Positions 19,808 to 28,572 of a stretch of 39,711 nucleotides of DNA are shown piece after piece. Origin of the DNA: a virus; the IMG/VR virus record IMGVR_UViG_3300029264_000349, positions 1 to 39,711 of that record. One strand, 5' to 3'. Made by a program: the position numbers and the translations under genes. The notes below the pieces were generated by a model that made no database searches, was not told the origin of the DNA, and saw only the letters and a program-made list of their open reading frames with translations. The stretch's first letter is position 1, and every line of letters begins with the position of its first letter.

Positions 19808-21695
19808 GCTGAAGCGGGCGGTTCGTCGTGGACTTGCTGCGCTATCTAAGCCAGTGCCAGTGACGGCAGTGGAGTGGGCCAACCAGAATTTCTACCTGTC
19901 TAGCGAGTCAAGCTATCAGGAAGGCAAGTGGGAGACGCTGTATTACCAAGTTGCCATTCTGAACAGCATGGGCAACGACGAGATCCGCACGGTAAACGTG
20001 TTGAAGTCGGCCCGGGTTGGCTACTCCAAGATGCTGATTGCAGCGACTGGCTATCAGGTTGAGCACAAGCGCCGGAACATTCTGGTGCTGCTGCCCACCG
20101 ATGGCGCCGCGCAAGGTTTCATGAAGTCGCAGATCGAAACGATGGTGCGCGATGTGCCGCCAGTTCTCGATCTGGCGCCGTGGTACGGATCAAAGCACCG
20201 CGATAACACACTGGATACCAAGCGTTTCACGCATGGCAAGCAGCTCTGGTGCCGTGGTGGTGCTGCTGCAAAGAACTACCGCGAGTTATCGGCCGACACG
20301 GTCATCTATGACGAGTTGGCCGCCTTTGCGCCGGATGTAGAGAAGGAAGGCAGCCCCACATTTCTGGGCGACAAGCGCACGGAAGGCTCAACCTTCCCGA
20401 AGTCGATCCGAGGATCAACGCCCAAGACCAAGGGTGAGTGTCAGATTGAAGCGGCGGCCGATGAGTCGCCGCATTTGTTTCAGCTCCACATTCCTTGCCC
20501 GCACTGCCAGCAGGAACAGGCGCTGAAGTGGGGTGGCAAAGATACAAAGTTTGGCATCAAGTGGGGCCCTGACGCCCCGCTGGACGCCTGGTATGTGTGC
20601 GAGCACACCGGCTGTGTCATTCGCCAGTTTGAGCTGCAGAACACCCAGGATCAGGCCCGCTGGATTTGCGAGAAGACCGGCATCTGGACCCGCGATGGCT
20701 ACGACTTCTTCGATGGTGAAGAGCTGATCCCGACACCGGAATCAGTGACCTGGCACATCTGGACCGCTTACAGCCCGTTCACCACCTGGGGGCGGATTGT
20801 TCTCGACTTTCTCAAGGCCAAGTCAGACCCCAATAAGCTCAAGACCTTCGTGAACACCACGCTGGGCGAGACCTGGGAAGATGACCAAGGCGAAAAGGTT
20901 GACTGGGAGCAGCTGCACGCTCGCAGAGAGATATGGCAAGGGGTGGTGCCACAGGCGGCCTGCGCGCTGTTTGGTGGTATCGACACCCAAGACGACCGGT
21001 ACGAGGGTCGCGTGTGGGCCGTTGGGCCTGGTGAAGAGCTGTGGCTGGTGGATCGCTGGATATTGCATGGTGACCCAGCCAGCGAAGAGCTACGCCGCAA
21101 GGCAGGCCTGCAGCTGCACAAGCTCTACAGCCGCACCGATGGCGTGCCGATGAAGGTAGAGCGCTGGTGCTGGGACTCCGGCGGCCACTACACCGATGAG
21201 GTTTATCAGGAAAGCCGCAAGCACGGTGTTGCCTGGGTGATCCCAATCAAAGGGGCGAGCACCTACGGCAAGCCGATTGCGAGCTTCCCCAGGACGCGCA
21301 GCAAAGCGAAGGTCTACCTCACCGAAGTGGGGACCGACAACGCCAAAGAGCTGATCTACAACCGCTTCAAGATTCAACCGCAGCCGGGTGCCAATGTGCC
21401 GGGCTGCATTCACCTGCCCGCAAATGACGACATCTGCGACGAGTCGGAGCTGAAGCAGCTCACCGCCGAAGTAAAAGTGCTGAAGATCGCAAGCGGCCGG
21501 CGGGTTTATCGGTGGGACGCCAAAGGCCGGCGCAACGAAGCACTGGACTGCCTGGTGTACGCCATGGCCGCGCTGCGGATCAGCCAGCAGCGCTTTGGCC
21601 TTGATCTGGATTCACACGTTATCGAACCCGCCCAACAGCAGGGCGAGGAAGAAGAGCGCCCGCGCGCTCGGTCAAAATATTGGAGCAGACCTTAA
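19779..21695 (+). CDS. terminase large subunit (lambda GpA family)
   Basis: A 638-residue packaging ATPase/nuclease. VEWANQNFYLSSESSYQEGK near 31-50 is a GpA family signature. KSARVGYSK (76-84) is the adenine/Walker-A-like segment and TVIYDE (174-179) is Walker B. Two Cys pairs (CPHC and the following CEHTGC) near 240-280 form a zinc-like site. The C-terminal half has GGIDTQDDRYEGRVWAVGPG and an ALDCLVYAMAAL tail, consistent with the RNase H-like nuclease. Length matches the family (about 640). It works with the Nu1-like subunit at the prohead portal. Confidence 0.94.
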   Translation: MTISLPQTYELKRAVRRGLAALSKPVPVTAVEWANQNFYLSSESSYQEGKWETLYYQVAILNSMGNDEIRTVNVLKSARVGYSKMLIAATGYQVEHKRRNILVLLPTDGAAQGFMKSQIETMVRDVPPVLDLAPWYGSKHRDNTLDTKRFTHGKQLWCRGGAAAKNYRELSADTVIYDELAAFAPDVEKEGSPTFLGDKRTEGSTFPKSIRGSTPKTKGECQIEAAADESPHLFQLHIPCPHCQQEQALKWGGKDTKFGIKWGPDAPLDAWYVCEHTGCVIRQFELQNTQDQARWICEKTGIWTRDGYDFFDGEELIPTPESVTWHIWTAYSPFTTWGRIVLDFLKAKSDPNKLKTFVNTTLGETWEDDQGEKVDWEQLHARREIWQGVVPQAACALFGGIDTQDDRYEGRVWAVGPGEELWLVDRWILHGDPASEELRRKAGLQLHKLYSRTDGVPMKVERWCWDSGGHYTDEVYQESRKHGVAWVIPIKGASTYGKPIASFPRTRSKAKVYLTEVGTDNAKELIYNRFKIQPQPGANVPGCIHLPANDDICDESELKQLTAEVKVLKIASGRRVYRWDAKGRRNEALDCLVYAMAALRISQQRFGLDLDSHVIEPAQQQGEEEERPRARSKYWSRP

Positions 21696-21910
21696 TGGCG
21701 TACACACAGAAACAGTACGACGAGTTGCAGGCGGCGATTGCCGAAGGCGCGCTCACAGTACGCCATGCCGACAGAACCATTACTTACCGCTCCCTCGACG
21801 AGATGCAGCGCATCCTGCGTGCGATGGCAACAGATCTCGGTGTCGGCAATGCGCCTGGCACTGGTTGCGGCGCTGGGCGTCGGCTCGCCTCGTTCTCGAA
21901 GGGTTACTGA
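21695..21910 (+). CDS. gpW-like head-tail joining protein
   Basis: A 71-residue protein from ATG 21695, which overlaps the terminase stop as TAATG. MAYTQKQYDELQAAIAEGAL followed by a short beta hairpin (TVRHADRTITYRSLDEMQRI) reproduces the compact gpW fold and family sequence pattern. gpW is added after DNA packaging and allows tail attachment. Its position between terminase and portal is the lambda order. Confidence 0.88.
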   Translation: MAYTQKQYDELQAAIAEGALTVRHADRTITYRSLDEMQRILRAMATDLGVGNAPGTGCGAGRRLASFSKGY

Positions 21911-21911
21911 T

Positions 21912-23405
21912 ATGGCGATGATTAGCGACCTGTTCCCCGGTTGGGCTGCAAAGCGCGCCGAAAGCCGCCTCAAGAAAATGCGCAGTGACGTGGCCATGAA
22001 CTCGCTATCGCGCCGCTTCGAGGGCGCCGCCGGCGGTCGGAGAAACGCAGGTTGGCGCGCTGCCGGCACAGATGCGAACGCAGAGAACGGTCCGGCCTTG
22101 GCAATGCTTCGCGCCCGCGCCAGAGACCTGCGCCGCAACAACCCTTACGCCGAGCGCGCCATCAGCGGCATTGCTGACAACGTGGTTGGAGCCGGCATAG
22201 TGCCGCGCCCCATCGCGGCCGACAAGGCTGACATCAAGCGACTGGCCTCGAGCTGGGCCGCCTGGGCTGAAACCGCCCAGTGCGATGCGGACGGCATGGA
22301 AAACTTCTACGGCCTGCAGCACAAGGTGATTGAGGCCGTTGCCGAAAGCGGGGAGTGCCTGATTAGACGCCGTCGCCGCAAAGCTTCTGACGGTCTGGCG
22401 GTCCCGCTTCAGTTGCAGTTGCTTGAGGCTGACTTTCTGGATGAGAGCAAGAGTGGCAATAACGGCGCCAATCTCATTATCCAAGGAATCGAGTTCAGTC
22501 CTATCGGCAAGCGCGTTGCCTATTGGTTGTTCGACGAGCACCCCGGCGCTAACGTGGTGATGCGCTCGATCAGTTCTCGGCGGATACCTGCTGAAGACGT
22601 GATCCACGTATTTCTACCCAAACGCGCTGGCCAGTCGCGCGGCTACACCTGGCTTGCGCCAGTTATGCAGCGCCTGCGCAACTTCGACGAAATGGAAGAC
22701 GCCGTAATGGAGCAGGCCAAGATTGCCGCCTGCTTCGCCGCTTTCATCACCAAGGACGACACCACGGCGAGCAGCAAGACCCCGCCGCTGGTGGATCGTG
22801 TGGAGCCTGGCTTGTTGCAGGAGCTGGGCGTTGGCGAAGACGTCACCTTTGCAGCGCCGCCCACCTTCAACGGTTATGAGCCCTACGCCTGGCAAGCGCT
22901 GCACGCCATCGCTGTTGGTCTGGGTATTCCTTACGAGTTGATGACCGGCGACCTAAAGGGCGTGAACTTCTCTTCGGGCCGCATGGGTTGGCTGCACTTC
23001 GCTCGCCGGGTGGACGTATGGCAGTGGCGCATGATGATTCCGCAGATGTGCGAAACCGTATGGCGCTGGTTTTCCGATGCCCAGGCGCTGCGCCCTGATG
23101 GTCGCATTGTTGACTCGCGCGCCGAATGGGTACCGCCACGCCGTGAAATGGTAGACCCAAAGAGCGAGATTGCCACCGTAAAAGAGAAGCTGCGCAACGG
23201 CCTGATCACCTGGCCAGACGCACTGCGAGAGCTTGGTATTACCGACCCCGCTGCTCACGCCAAAGAGATATCCGAATCCAACAAGATGCTTGATGCATTG
23301 GCCATCGTGCTTGATTGCGACCCGCGCCACCTGTCCGGCGCCGGGCAGGTCCAGGCAGAACCCACTGACCCCAAAGAGGTATCAACCGATGACAGCGACC
23401 AATAA
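21912..23405 (+). CDS. portal protein (lambda GpB family)
   Basis: A 497-residue protein from ATG 21912, immediately after the gpW gene; earlier in-frame Mets would overlap gpW. Family features include ARARDLRRNNPYAERAISGI at about 57-76, FYGLQHKVIEAVAESGECLI near 132-151, a DAVMEQAKIAACFAAFI segment, and YEPYAWQALHAIAVGLGIPY with GVNFSSGRM in the C-terminal third. Twelve copies form the DNA entry channel. It overlaps the protease-capsid fusion gene by 17 bases. Confidence 0.93.
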   Translation: MAMISDLFPGWAAKRAESRLKKMRSDVAMNSLSRRFEGAAGGRRNAGWRAAGTDANAENGPALAMLRARARDLRRNNPYAERAISGIADNVVGAGIVPRPIAADKADIKRLASSWAAWAETAQCDADGMENFYGLQHKVIEAVAESGECLIRRRRRKASDGLAVPLQLQLLEADFLDESKSGNNGANLIIQGIEFSPIGKRVAYWLFDEHPGANVVMRSISSRRIPAEDVIHVFLPKRAGQSRGYTWLAPVMQRLRNFDEMEDAVMEQAKIAACFAAFITKDDTTASSKTPPLVDRVEPGLLQELGVGEDVTFAAPPTFNGYEPYAWQALHAIAVGLGIPYELMTGDLKGVNFSSGRMGWLHFARRVDVWQWRMMIPQMCETVWRWFSDAQALRPDGRIVDSRAEWVPPRREMVDPKSEIATVKEKLRNGLITWPDALRELGITDPAAHAKEISESNKMLDALAIVLDCDPRHLSGAGQVQAEPTDPKEVSTDDSDQ

Positions 23406-25383
23406 GACGCTGGAAACGCCGATGCTCAGTATTCGCGCCGCGGTGCGTCCTGAATCGCTGAATATCGATGACCGCACTGTAGAAATCACATGGACTACCG
23501 GCGCTAAAGGCCGGCGCTGGTCGTGGGATGTTGGCTCTTACAACGAAGAGTTGGAAGTCAGCGATAGCGCTGTTCGCCTTGATCGTCTGAATAACGGCGC
23601 TCCGCTGCTAAATACTCACAAAGCCGAAGACCTTGATGATGTGATCGGAGTGGTTGAGCGAGCGTGGATTGCTGGCGGCGTAGGACACGCTTTGATTCGA
23701 TTCAGCAAGCGTGACGATGTCGAGAAAATCTATCAGGACATTCAAGACGGAATCCTACGCAAGATCAGTGTCCGGTATGCAGTGCACAAGTACGTCATCA
23801 CTGAGGAGCTGGACGGCCAGATTCCGACCTACCGCGCAGTTGATTGGGAGCCTTTGGAGCTTTCAGTTGTGCCAATTGCTTTTGACGACGGCGCGAACAT
23901 TCGCAGCGCCGAGAGCCCTCATGAATATCAGGGCCGTAAATTCCCCACCGTTTTTGAAATTCGTCAGGCCGAGCCTGTCGTTGACCAGGCCGTCGCGGCC
24001 ACCACTAAAGAGGAAGCACCCATGACCGACGAAGAACGCGCGGCCGACGAGCAAGCTCAGGCCCAAATCCGCAAGCAAGCGGCTGAAGAAGAGCGCACCC
24101 GCTCTACCACCATTCGCAGCATGGCCAAGAAAGTAGGCCTTGGCGATGACGTTGCAGACGACTTTGTCGCCCGCGGCGTAACTGTGGCTGATGCCAGCGC
24201 ACAGATGATCGACAAGCTGGCCGAGCGCCAGAATGCCGACCAGCCCGAAACCCGCAACAGCCAGCCGACGGTTACCAGTTCGGTTGACCAGAGCGTGGTA
24301 CTGGCCAAGCGCAACGCCATGCAGAACGCATTGATGAACCGCTGCGATCCCAAAATCAAGCTGGAAGATGCGGCCCGCGAGTTCCGCGGCTCACGCCTGA
24401 TTGATATGGCGCGCGACTTTGTCGAGCTGGCCGGTGGCAGCACGCGGGGCATGACTCCGCAGGAAATCGCCCGCGCCGCTCTTGGCTGTGACCGCAGCGC
24501 CATGCGCGCCGCAGGCATGCACAGCACCAGCGACTTCCCCATCCTGCTGGGCTCTACCGTGAACCGCACCCTGCGCGCGGCTTACGAGTTGGCACCGCAG
24601 ACCTGGCGCCCGCTTGGCCGCCAAACCAGTGTGCCGGACTTCCGCGCTGTCACCCGCGCCGCTTTGGGCGATATCTCTTCACTTGAGAAGGTGAACGAGC
24701 ATGGCGAGTACAAGTACGGCTCGGTAACCGAAGAAGGTGCGCCGCTGACCGTGGGTAAGTACGGCAAGATCATCGCCATCACCTGGGAATCGATTGTTAA
24801 TGATGACCTGGGCGCGATGACCCGTATCCCGCAGGCGTTGGGCGCCGCTGCTGCACAGACTGAATCCAATATTGTTTGGGATCTGCTGCTGGGTAACCCG
24901 AACTTCACCGACGGCACTGCTGTGTTCCACGCGGATCACGGCAACTTGGCTGCCTCCGGTGGCGCAATCAACACCACCACCCTGGCCGCTGCACGCGCTG
25001 CAATGCGCAAGCAGAAGTCTATCGGCGGCAACTTCCTGAACCTGGCGCCAGAGTATCTGGTGGTTGGCCCGGACAAAGAGCTGGAAGCTTACCAGTTCAC
25101 CAGCTCCAACTACGTGCCCGCCAAGAACGCCGACATCAACGATATGCGCAACGCCTCGTTGACTGTCATCGTCGATGCCCGCATCACCGGCAACCAGTGG
25201 TACTTGTACGCCGCCCCTGGTGCCGTTGACACCTTCGAGTATGCCTATCTGGAAGGCGAACAGGGCGTGTTCACCGAAACCCGCGAGGGCTTCGAGGTGG
25301 ATGGCATGGAAATCAAGGCCCGCCTGGTATTCGGCGCCGCCTGGATCGACTTCCGCGGCGGATACAAGAACCCCGGCGCTTAA
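23389..25383 (+). CDS. prohead protease / scaffold / major capsid fusion protein
   Basis: A 664-residue protein from ATG 23389. Residues about 20-185 form a U35/HK97-type prohead protease: NTHKAEDLDDVIG with His77, ILRKISVRYAV with Ser127, and EPLELSVVPIAFD with an acidic partner near 155-157. A charged helical linker of about 200-330 looks like a scaffold (delta) domain. Residues about 355-664 are the major capsid protein, with LLGSTVNRTLRAAYELAPQT and a final AAWIDFRGGY. Fusions of this kind are a recognised phage family. Assembly should involve self-cleavage. An internal start at 24022 may give free scaffold-capsid protein. Confidence 0.9.
   Translation: MTATNKTLETPMLSIRAAVRPESLNIDDRTVEITWTTGAKGRRWSWDVGSYNEELEVSDSAVRLDRLNNGAPLLNTHKAEDLDDVIGVVERAWIAGGVGHALIRFSKRDDVEKIYQDIQDGILRKISVRYAVHKYVITEELDGQIPTYRAVDWEPLELSVVPIAFDDGANIRSAESPHEYQGRKFPTVFEIRQAEPVVDQAVAATTKEEAPMTDEERAADEQAQAQIRKQAAEEERTRSTTIRSMAKKVGLGDDVADDFVARGVTVADASAQMIDKLAERQNADQPETRNSQPTVTSSVDQSVVLAKRNAMQNALMNRCDPKIKLEDAAREFRGSRLIDMARDFVELAGGSTRGMTPQEIARAALGCDRSAMRAAGMHSTSDFPILLGSTVNRTLRAAYELAPQTWRPLGRQTSVPDFRAVTRAALGDISSLEKVNEHGEYKYGSVTEEGAPLTVGKYGKIIAITWESIVNDDLGAMTRIPQALGAAAAQTESNIVWDLLLGNPNFTDGTAVFHADHGNLAASGGAINTTTLAAARAAMRKQKSIGGNFLNLAPEYLVVGPDKELEAYQFTSSNYVPAKNADINDMRNASLTVIVDARITGNQWYLYAAPGAVDTFEYAYLEGEQGVFTETREGFEVDGMEIKARLVFGAAWIDFRGGYKNPGA
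24009..24024 (+). promoter_or_regulatory. internal ribosome-binding site and start in the fusion gene
   Basis: AGAGGAAG at 24009-24016 lies 5 bases before an in-frame ATG at 24022 (Met212, MTDEERAADEQ). Initiation here would give a 453-residue scaffold-plus-capsid protein lacking the protease. It resembles the nested C/Nu3 arrangement of lambda. Position exactly at the end of the protease domain favours function. Confidence 0.5.
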
Positions 25384-25445
25384 TCCATCAACCTGAATGG
25401 GTGCCTGCGGGCGCCCTGACTGCTTTCCAATTCTCGAGGTGACAC

Positions 25446-25796
25446 ATGAAAAACTATGTACAGCCCGGTGACATGATCACCGTTATCGCAACAGCGGCCG
25501 TCGCGTCCGGCGATCTGGTCCGCTCTGGCAGCATTCTTGGCGTGGCGGCTACTGACGCCGCCATTGGCGAAGAAGTAGAGCTGAAGACAGCCGGCGTCTT
25601 CGATCTGGCCAAGACCAGCGCGCAAGCCTGGACTGTGGGCGCACCCATCTACGCGATTGCAGCTTCAAGCCTGCTGACCAATGTACCGGGCACCGGTAAC
25701 TATCTGGTCGGCGTAGCAATGGCGGCTGCCGCCAACCCCTCTGCCACCGGCCGCGTGCGGCTGAACGGCACGCTGGGTCTGGCGGTCACTGCCTGA
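25446..25796 (+). CDS. DUF2190-family capsid decoration-like protein
   Basis: A 116-residue protein, MKNYVQPGDMITVIATAAVA and then SGDLVRSGSILGVAATDAAI, matching the DUF2190 family of small beta-rich proteins. They stand directly behind the major capsid gene and are thought to decorate the capsid. AGGTGAC precedes the ATG. The stop overlaps the next ATG. Confidence 0.85.
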   Translation: MKNYVQPGDMITVIATAAVASGDLVRSGSILGVAATDAAIGEEVELKTAGVFDLAKTSAQAWTVGAPIYAIAASSLLTNVPGTGNYLVGVAMAAAANPSATGRVRLNGTLGLAVTA

Positions 25797-26110
25797 TGAG
25801 CTGGGCCAGCATGCGCGACCGCATGAACCGAGTGAGCATGCGGGCGCTCAATGACGGCCCTGCTTGCTACCAGGACGCTTCGGGCATGCACGATGTGCCC
25901 GAGGTGATGGTTGACTTCAACATTGCCCGCACCGGCCCTGAAGGCGTGTTCCTCACCGAGCAAACCGGCATCACCTATCGCAAGCCTGAGCTTTGCGCGG
26001 TAGTGCGCGGCGGCGTATTCATCTTCGACAATCGTCGGTTTACGGTTGAAGAAGAGATTGCGGATGACGGCCTTTTCGTAACGGTGGCCTGTATGGAGCA
26101 ACGCCGATGA
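25796..26110 (+). CDS. head-tail connector (gpFII-like)
   Basis: A 104-residue protein between the decoration protein and the tail terminator candidate. It contains VMVDFNIARTGPEGVFLTEQ and a final strand-rich region (GGVFIFDNRRFTVEEEIADD). Size, position and beta-rich character fit the lambda FII-type attachment protein family at the head-tail joint. I see no unequivocal motif, so the assignment leans on gene order. Confidence 0.6.
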   Translation: MSWASMRDRMNRVSMRALNDGPACYQDASGMHDVPEVMVDFNIARTGPEGVFLTEQTGITYRKPELCAVVRGGVFIFDNRRFTVEEEIADDGLFVTVACMEQRR

Positions 26111-26574
26111 ATATTCTGACCCTTGGCCGTAAAGCGCTGATAGGAAGGCTCGGCGAAATCACCCAGTCAAACGGCTACCGCACTAACGCTGGTCTGAATG
26201 TGCGCAGCGGGTGGTTCAACGAAGTCATCAAGGAAAGCACCAGTAGCTTCCCTCTCATTGTTTTACAGAAAGCCAGAGATAAGGACCCGCTATGCCGTGC
26301 GCAAGGTATGCGAAAGCACACCGGCTTTAGAGTGGTGGCAGCCGTCAGTGCAGGTCTGGATGACTACGAAGACGTGCTCGATGATCTGGAGCTGGACCTT
26401 ATCGAGTGCCTGATGCCAACCGAAGGCGTGCCGCTGGGCTGGACGCCGGCTGGAATCCCTCAATTGTCTCTCGGCGCAGGCGAACAAGTACCCCCTGGCG
26501 AGGGCCTAGCTGCCGGCACCGTGGTGCTGCCCGTTTATCTTCACACCCTTATTGAAACCCGTTTATCGAGGTAA
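26107..26574 (+). CDS. putative tail terminator (gpU-like)
   Basis: A 155-residue protein starting at an ATGA overlap with the connector gene. SFPLIVLQKARDKDPLCRAQ then HTGFRVVAAVSAGLDDYEDV and LDDLELDLIECLM suggest the alpha/beta ring-forming fold of tail terminators, and the gene lies immediately before the tail tube genes. Role inferred from context. Confidence 0.55.
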   Translation: MNILTLGRKALIGRLGEITQSNGYRTNAGLNVRSGWFNEVIKESTSSFPLIVLQKARDKDPLCRAQGMRKHTGFRVVAAVSAGLDDYEDVLDDLELDLIECLMPTEGVPLGWTPAGIPQLSLGAGEQVPPGEGLAAGTVVLPVYLHTLIETRLSR

Positions 26575-26579
26575 CCCCC

Positions 26580-26786
26580 ATGAGCAAAACCCCAGCAAAG
26601 GCTGTTGAGCGTAAGGATTACAAGCTCAGCGCCGCGCACACCCATGGCGGCAAGGATTGCGCCGCTGGCGATACTGTCTCGCTCACCGCGCGGCAGGCTG
26701 CATTCATCAAACACAAGCTGGTCGGGCAAGACAGCAAAACCGCAAACCCAGCCGAGGCAGTAGCCCCGGCAGTGCAGGAGGGCTAA
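26580..26786 (+). CDS. small protein before tail tube gene (DUF7210-like)
   Basis: A 68-residue protein, with YKLSAAHTHGGKDCAAGDTV and LTARQAAFIKHKLVG. Such short proteins with a G-k-y-aGD-i-l pattern commonly stand before the major tail protein gene of Pseudomonas phages. The function is unknown. GAGGTAACCCCC precedes the ATG, and AGGAGGG for the next gene lies within its 3' end. Confidence 0.65.
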   Translation: MSKTPAKAVERKDYKLSAAHTHGGKDCAAGDTVSLTARQAAFIKHKLVGQDSKTANPAEAVAPAVQEG

Positions 26787-26789
26787 GCC

Positions 26790-27578
26790 ATGCCATGGGT
26801 AAAAGAAACAGCCGTTATTGGCGGCATGACCAAAATTCGTAAGGCTGGTAGCGGCCTTCCGTTCACTCCAATCGGCCTTTGCTCTACTGTGCAGCAAACG
26901 CACGAGACCAATGAGCTGCGCCTGGAAGATACCACTCAGCCATTGGGCGGCACTTACGACAAGCTGGAGAAAATCACGCAGATGGGCATTCAGCTCAACA
27001 TGCGCGAGATTTTCAGCCGTAACTTGGCGCTGCAGATTTACGGCACCGTCTACGATGTGCCGAGTACCTCCGTTACCGGTGAGACGCACATCGCCGAAGT
27101 GGGCGGTACCTGCAAGCTGGAAAAAATGCCGCTCACGATTGAATCGGTGGTGGACGCAGAAACCGGCGCTATCGAATATGTAGAAGACGTCGACTGGATG
27201 CTGACCGGTGCCGGCTTTGAAGTGCTCGCGGGTGGTGACCTCGCTACGGCGATTGCTGGCGTGACAGAAGGCGAGAGCTTTAGCGTAGAGGTGGATTACA
27301 CCTGCGCCGATTATGATGAAATCGAAGCCATCACCGATTCTGGCCAGGAATGGGAGATCATGTTTGAAGGCGCCAACGCAGTCGGCACCAAAGGCAAGAT
27401 CAACGCCTTCTACTGGCGCGTCCGCTTTGGCCTGGCTGAAAGCATGGACTTCATCAGTGTGGAAGACTTCATGGGGCAGACCGTAACCGCAGAAGTGTTG
27501 GCCGATTCAGGCCGTGGCGTTGGTCGCAGCGCTTACATGAAGATCAACAAGCAGAAGAACGTGCCGGTCGCTGCTTAG
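26790..27578 (+). CDS. major tail tube protein
   Basis: A 262-residue protein beginning MPWVKETAVIGGMTKIRKAG. Residues about 20-250 have alternating short strands and acidic loops (GTYDKLEKITQMGIQLNMRE, then EGESFSVEVDYTCADYDEIE) as in siphovirus tail tube proteins, which stack as hexamers around the tape measure. AGGAGGG lies 7 bases before the ATG. Its position after the terminator candidate and before the tail chaperone agrees, although two moron genes separate it from the chaperone. Confidence 0.85.
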   Translation: MPWVKETAVIGGMTKIRKAGSGLPFTPIGLCSTVQQTHETNELRLEDTTQPLGGTYDKLEKITQMGIQLNMREIFSRNLALQIYGTVYDVPSTSVTGETHIAEVGGTCKLEKMPLTIESVVDAETGAIEYVEDVDWMLTGAGFEVLAGGDLATAIAGVTEGESFSVEVDYTCADYDEIEAITDSGQEWEIMFEGANAVGTKGKINAFYWRVRFGLAESMDFISVEDFMGQTVTAEVLADSGRGVGRSAYMKINKQKNVPVAA

Positions 27579-27584
27579 GCTGGC

Positions 27585-27614
27585 TTAGCCCATGGAAGGG
27601 CGCTGTGCTAGATT
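27585..27614 (+). promoter_or_regulatory. possible moron promoter
   Basis: TTAGCC (27585-27590), 18 bases, then TAGATT (27609-27614) with an upstream TG, an extended -10 form. It would allow the moron at 27645 to be expressed in the lysogen independently of late transcription. The match is only moderate. Confidence 0.3.
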
Positions 27615-27637
27615 CCTCCCTATAAATCATAGGGAGG
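27615..27637 (+). promoter_or_regulatory. hairpin covering the ribosome-binding site of the moron
   Basis: CCTCCCTA (27615-27622), a 7-base loop, and TAGGGAGG (27630-27637) form a perfect 8-bp stem. The 3' arm contains GGGAGG, the ribosome-binding site for ATG 27645. The structure would hide that site in long transcripts, so the gene may be translated only under particular conditions. Confidence 0.55.
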
Positions 27638-27644
27638 GACTCCG

Positions 27645-28140
27645 ATGCGCTACCTGATTGCCATTGTGATGGCATTAGCAGCCAACAACGCGCTGGCTGC
27701 TACCGTATTCAAATGCGAGCTGCCGAATGGGCAGACGCAGTTCTCTGATCAGCCCTGCCCGGGTGACGTTGAGAGCGAGCAGATGGAGGTGACTCACGAA
27801 AAGAGCGGAGTTAATTTATCTCCTTCAACCGAGCACCTTGAGTTCCAGCAGCGGCGCGATATAGATCGTGAAAGACAGAGCATTCAGCTGCGCCGCAGTT
27901 CGACGGCAGCTCAAATGGCTAGTGCGCCATGTCGCACTTTCAATAGTAGCGAGCTGCGCACGCTTATCATTAGGCATAATGTGGTTAGCGGCATGAAGAG
28001 GGCGGACGCCTTGCGTGCTTGGGGATCTCCTACGCGCATTAACGGAGACCAGCATGCTTACCACTGGGCGAGGTGGATCATCTTATTTCTACGTTAGAAA
28101 TGGGTGCGTAAATACAGTGCAAGGTCAGTGGGGCGGATAG
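27645..28140 (+). pseudogene. exported DUF4124-domain moron protein with a C-terminal frameshift
   Basis: The frame from ATG 27645 encodes a signal peptide (MRYLIAIVMALAANNALA, cleavage after about residue 18), a DUF4124 domain (TVFKCELPNGQTQFSDQPCP), a Gln/Arg-rich helix, and a BamE-like SGMKRADALRAWGSPTRI segment. It then runs into WIILFLR and stops at 28097. In the +1 frame from 28072 the sequence continues as GGSSYFYVRNGCVNTVQGQW and ends with two Gly and a stop at 28138-28140, which reads as the natural end of such proteins. One extra base near 28068-28074 explains this. It is either a mutation or a sequencing error. The gene lies between tail genes and appears to be cargo. Confidence 0.7.
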
Positions 28141-28186
28141 TCCTTGATGTGGTAAATTTCTTTATAAGACCATCAGGGAGGAATCC

Positions 28187-28555
28187 ATGAAAATCATTGG
28201 CGGTTCGTTTGGGCTGAAAGGCCACGCTTTCGTGGCACGCGACATTTTTGCAGTAGAAGGCTCAACCAAACAGGACTACCGTGCAGACGAGATAGTCTCG
28301 GTAAACGCCAGGATTGAAAAGAGCAGAAAGTTTGGTGTTCTGGGCTTTATTATTGGTGCTTTGCTGTTCACCGTGCTTGGCAGTCTCCTGCTTGGGCCGC
28401 TTGGCGCCGTTTTAGGCTTTGCTATATCTATAGCTGGATCCTTTTATTCGAACACAACCAACATAGTGGATATTGAGTTTCGTGATGGCAAAAAACTGTC
28501 TGCAGAAGGTTCGCCTCGCGCGATAGAAAAGATTACACGATTCGCTAAGAACTGA
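28187..28555 (+). CDS. small membrane moron protein
   Basis: A 122-residue protein. Residues 1-48 and 90-122 are soluble and charged, and 50-86 is a hydrophobic, Gly-rich hairpin of two membrane segments (FGVLGFIIGALLFTVLGSLL, then GPLGAVLGFAISIAG). CAGGGAGGAATCC before the ATG is a strong ribosome-binding site. It is more A+T-rich than the tail genes and is closed by its own terminator, the signature of a moron. Membrane proteins in this position often cause superinfection exclusion; that is only a suggestion here. Confidence 0.7.
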   Translation: MKIIGGSFGLKGHAFVARDIFAVEGSTKQDYRADEIVSVNARIEKSRKFGVLGFIIGALLFTVLGSLLLGPLGAVLGFAISIAGSFYSNTTNIVDIEFRDGKKLSAEGSPRAIEKITRFAKN

Positions 28556-28572
28556 TTTTTTGAATTTTACAG

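Noticed and set aside
24391-24939. Minus-strand frames opposite the capsid domain
   Set aside because: The plus strand encodes a well-supported capsid protein, and the antisense frames show no motif or start signal.
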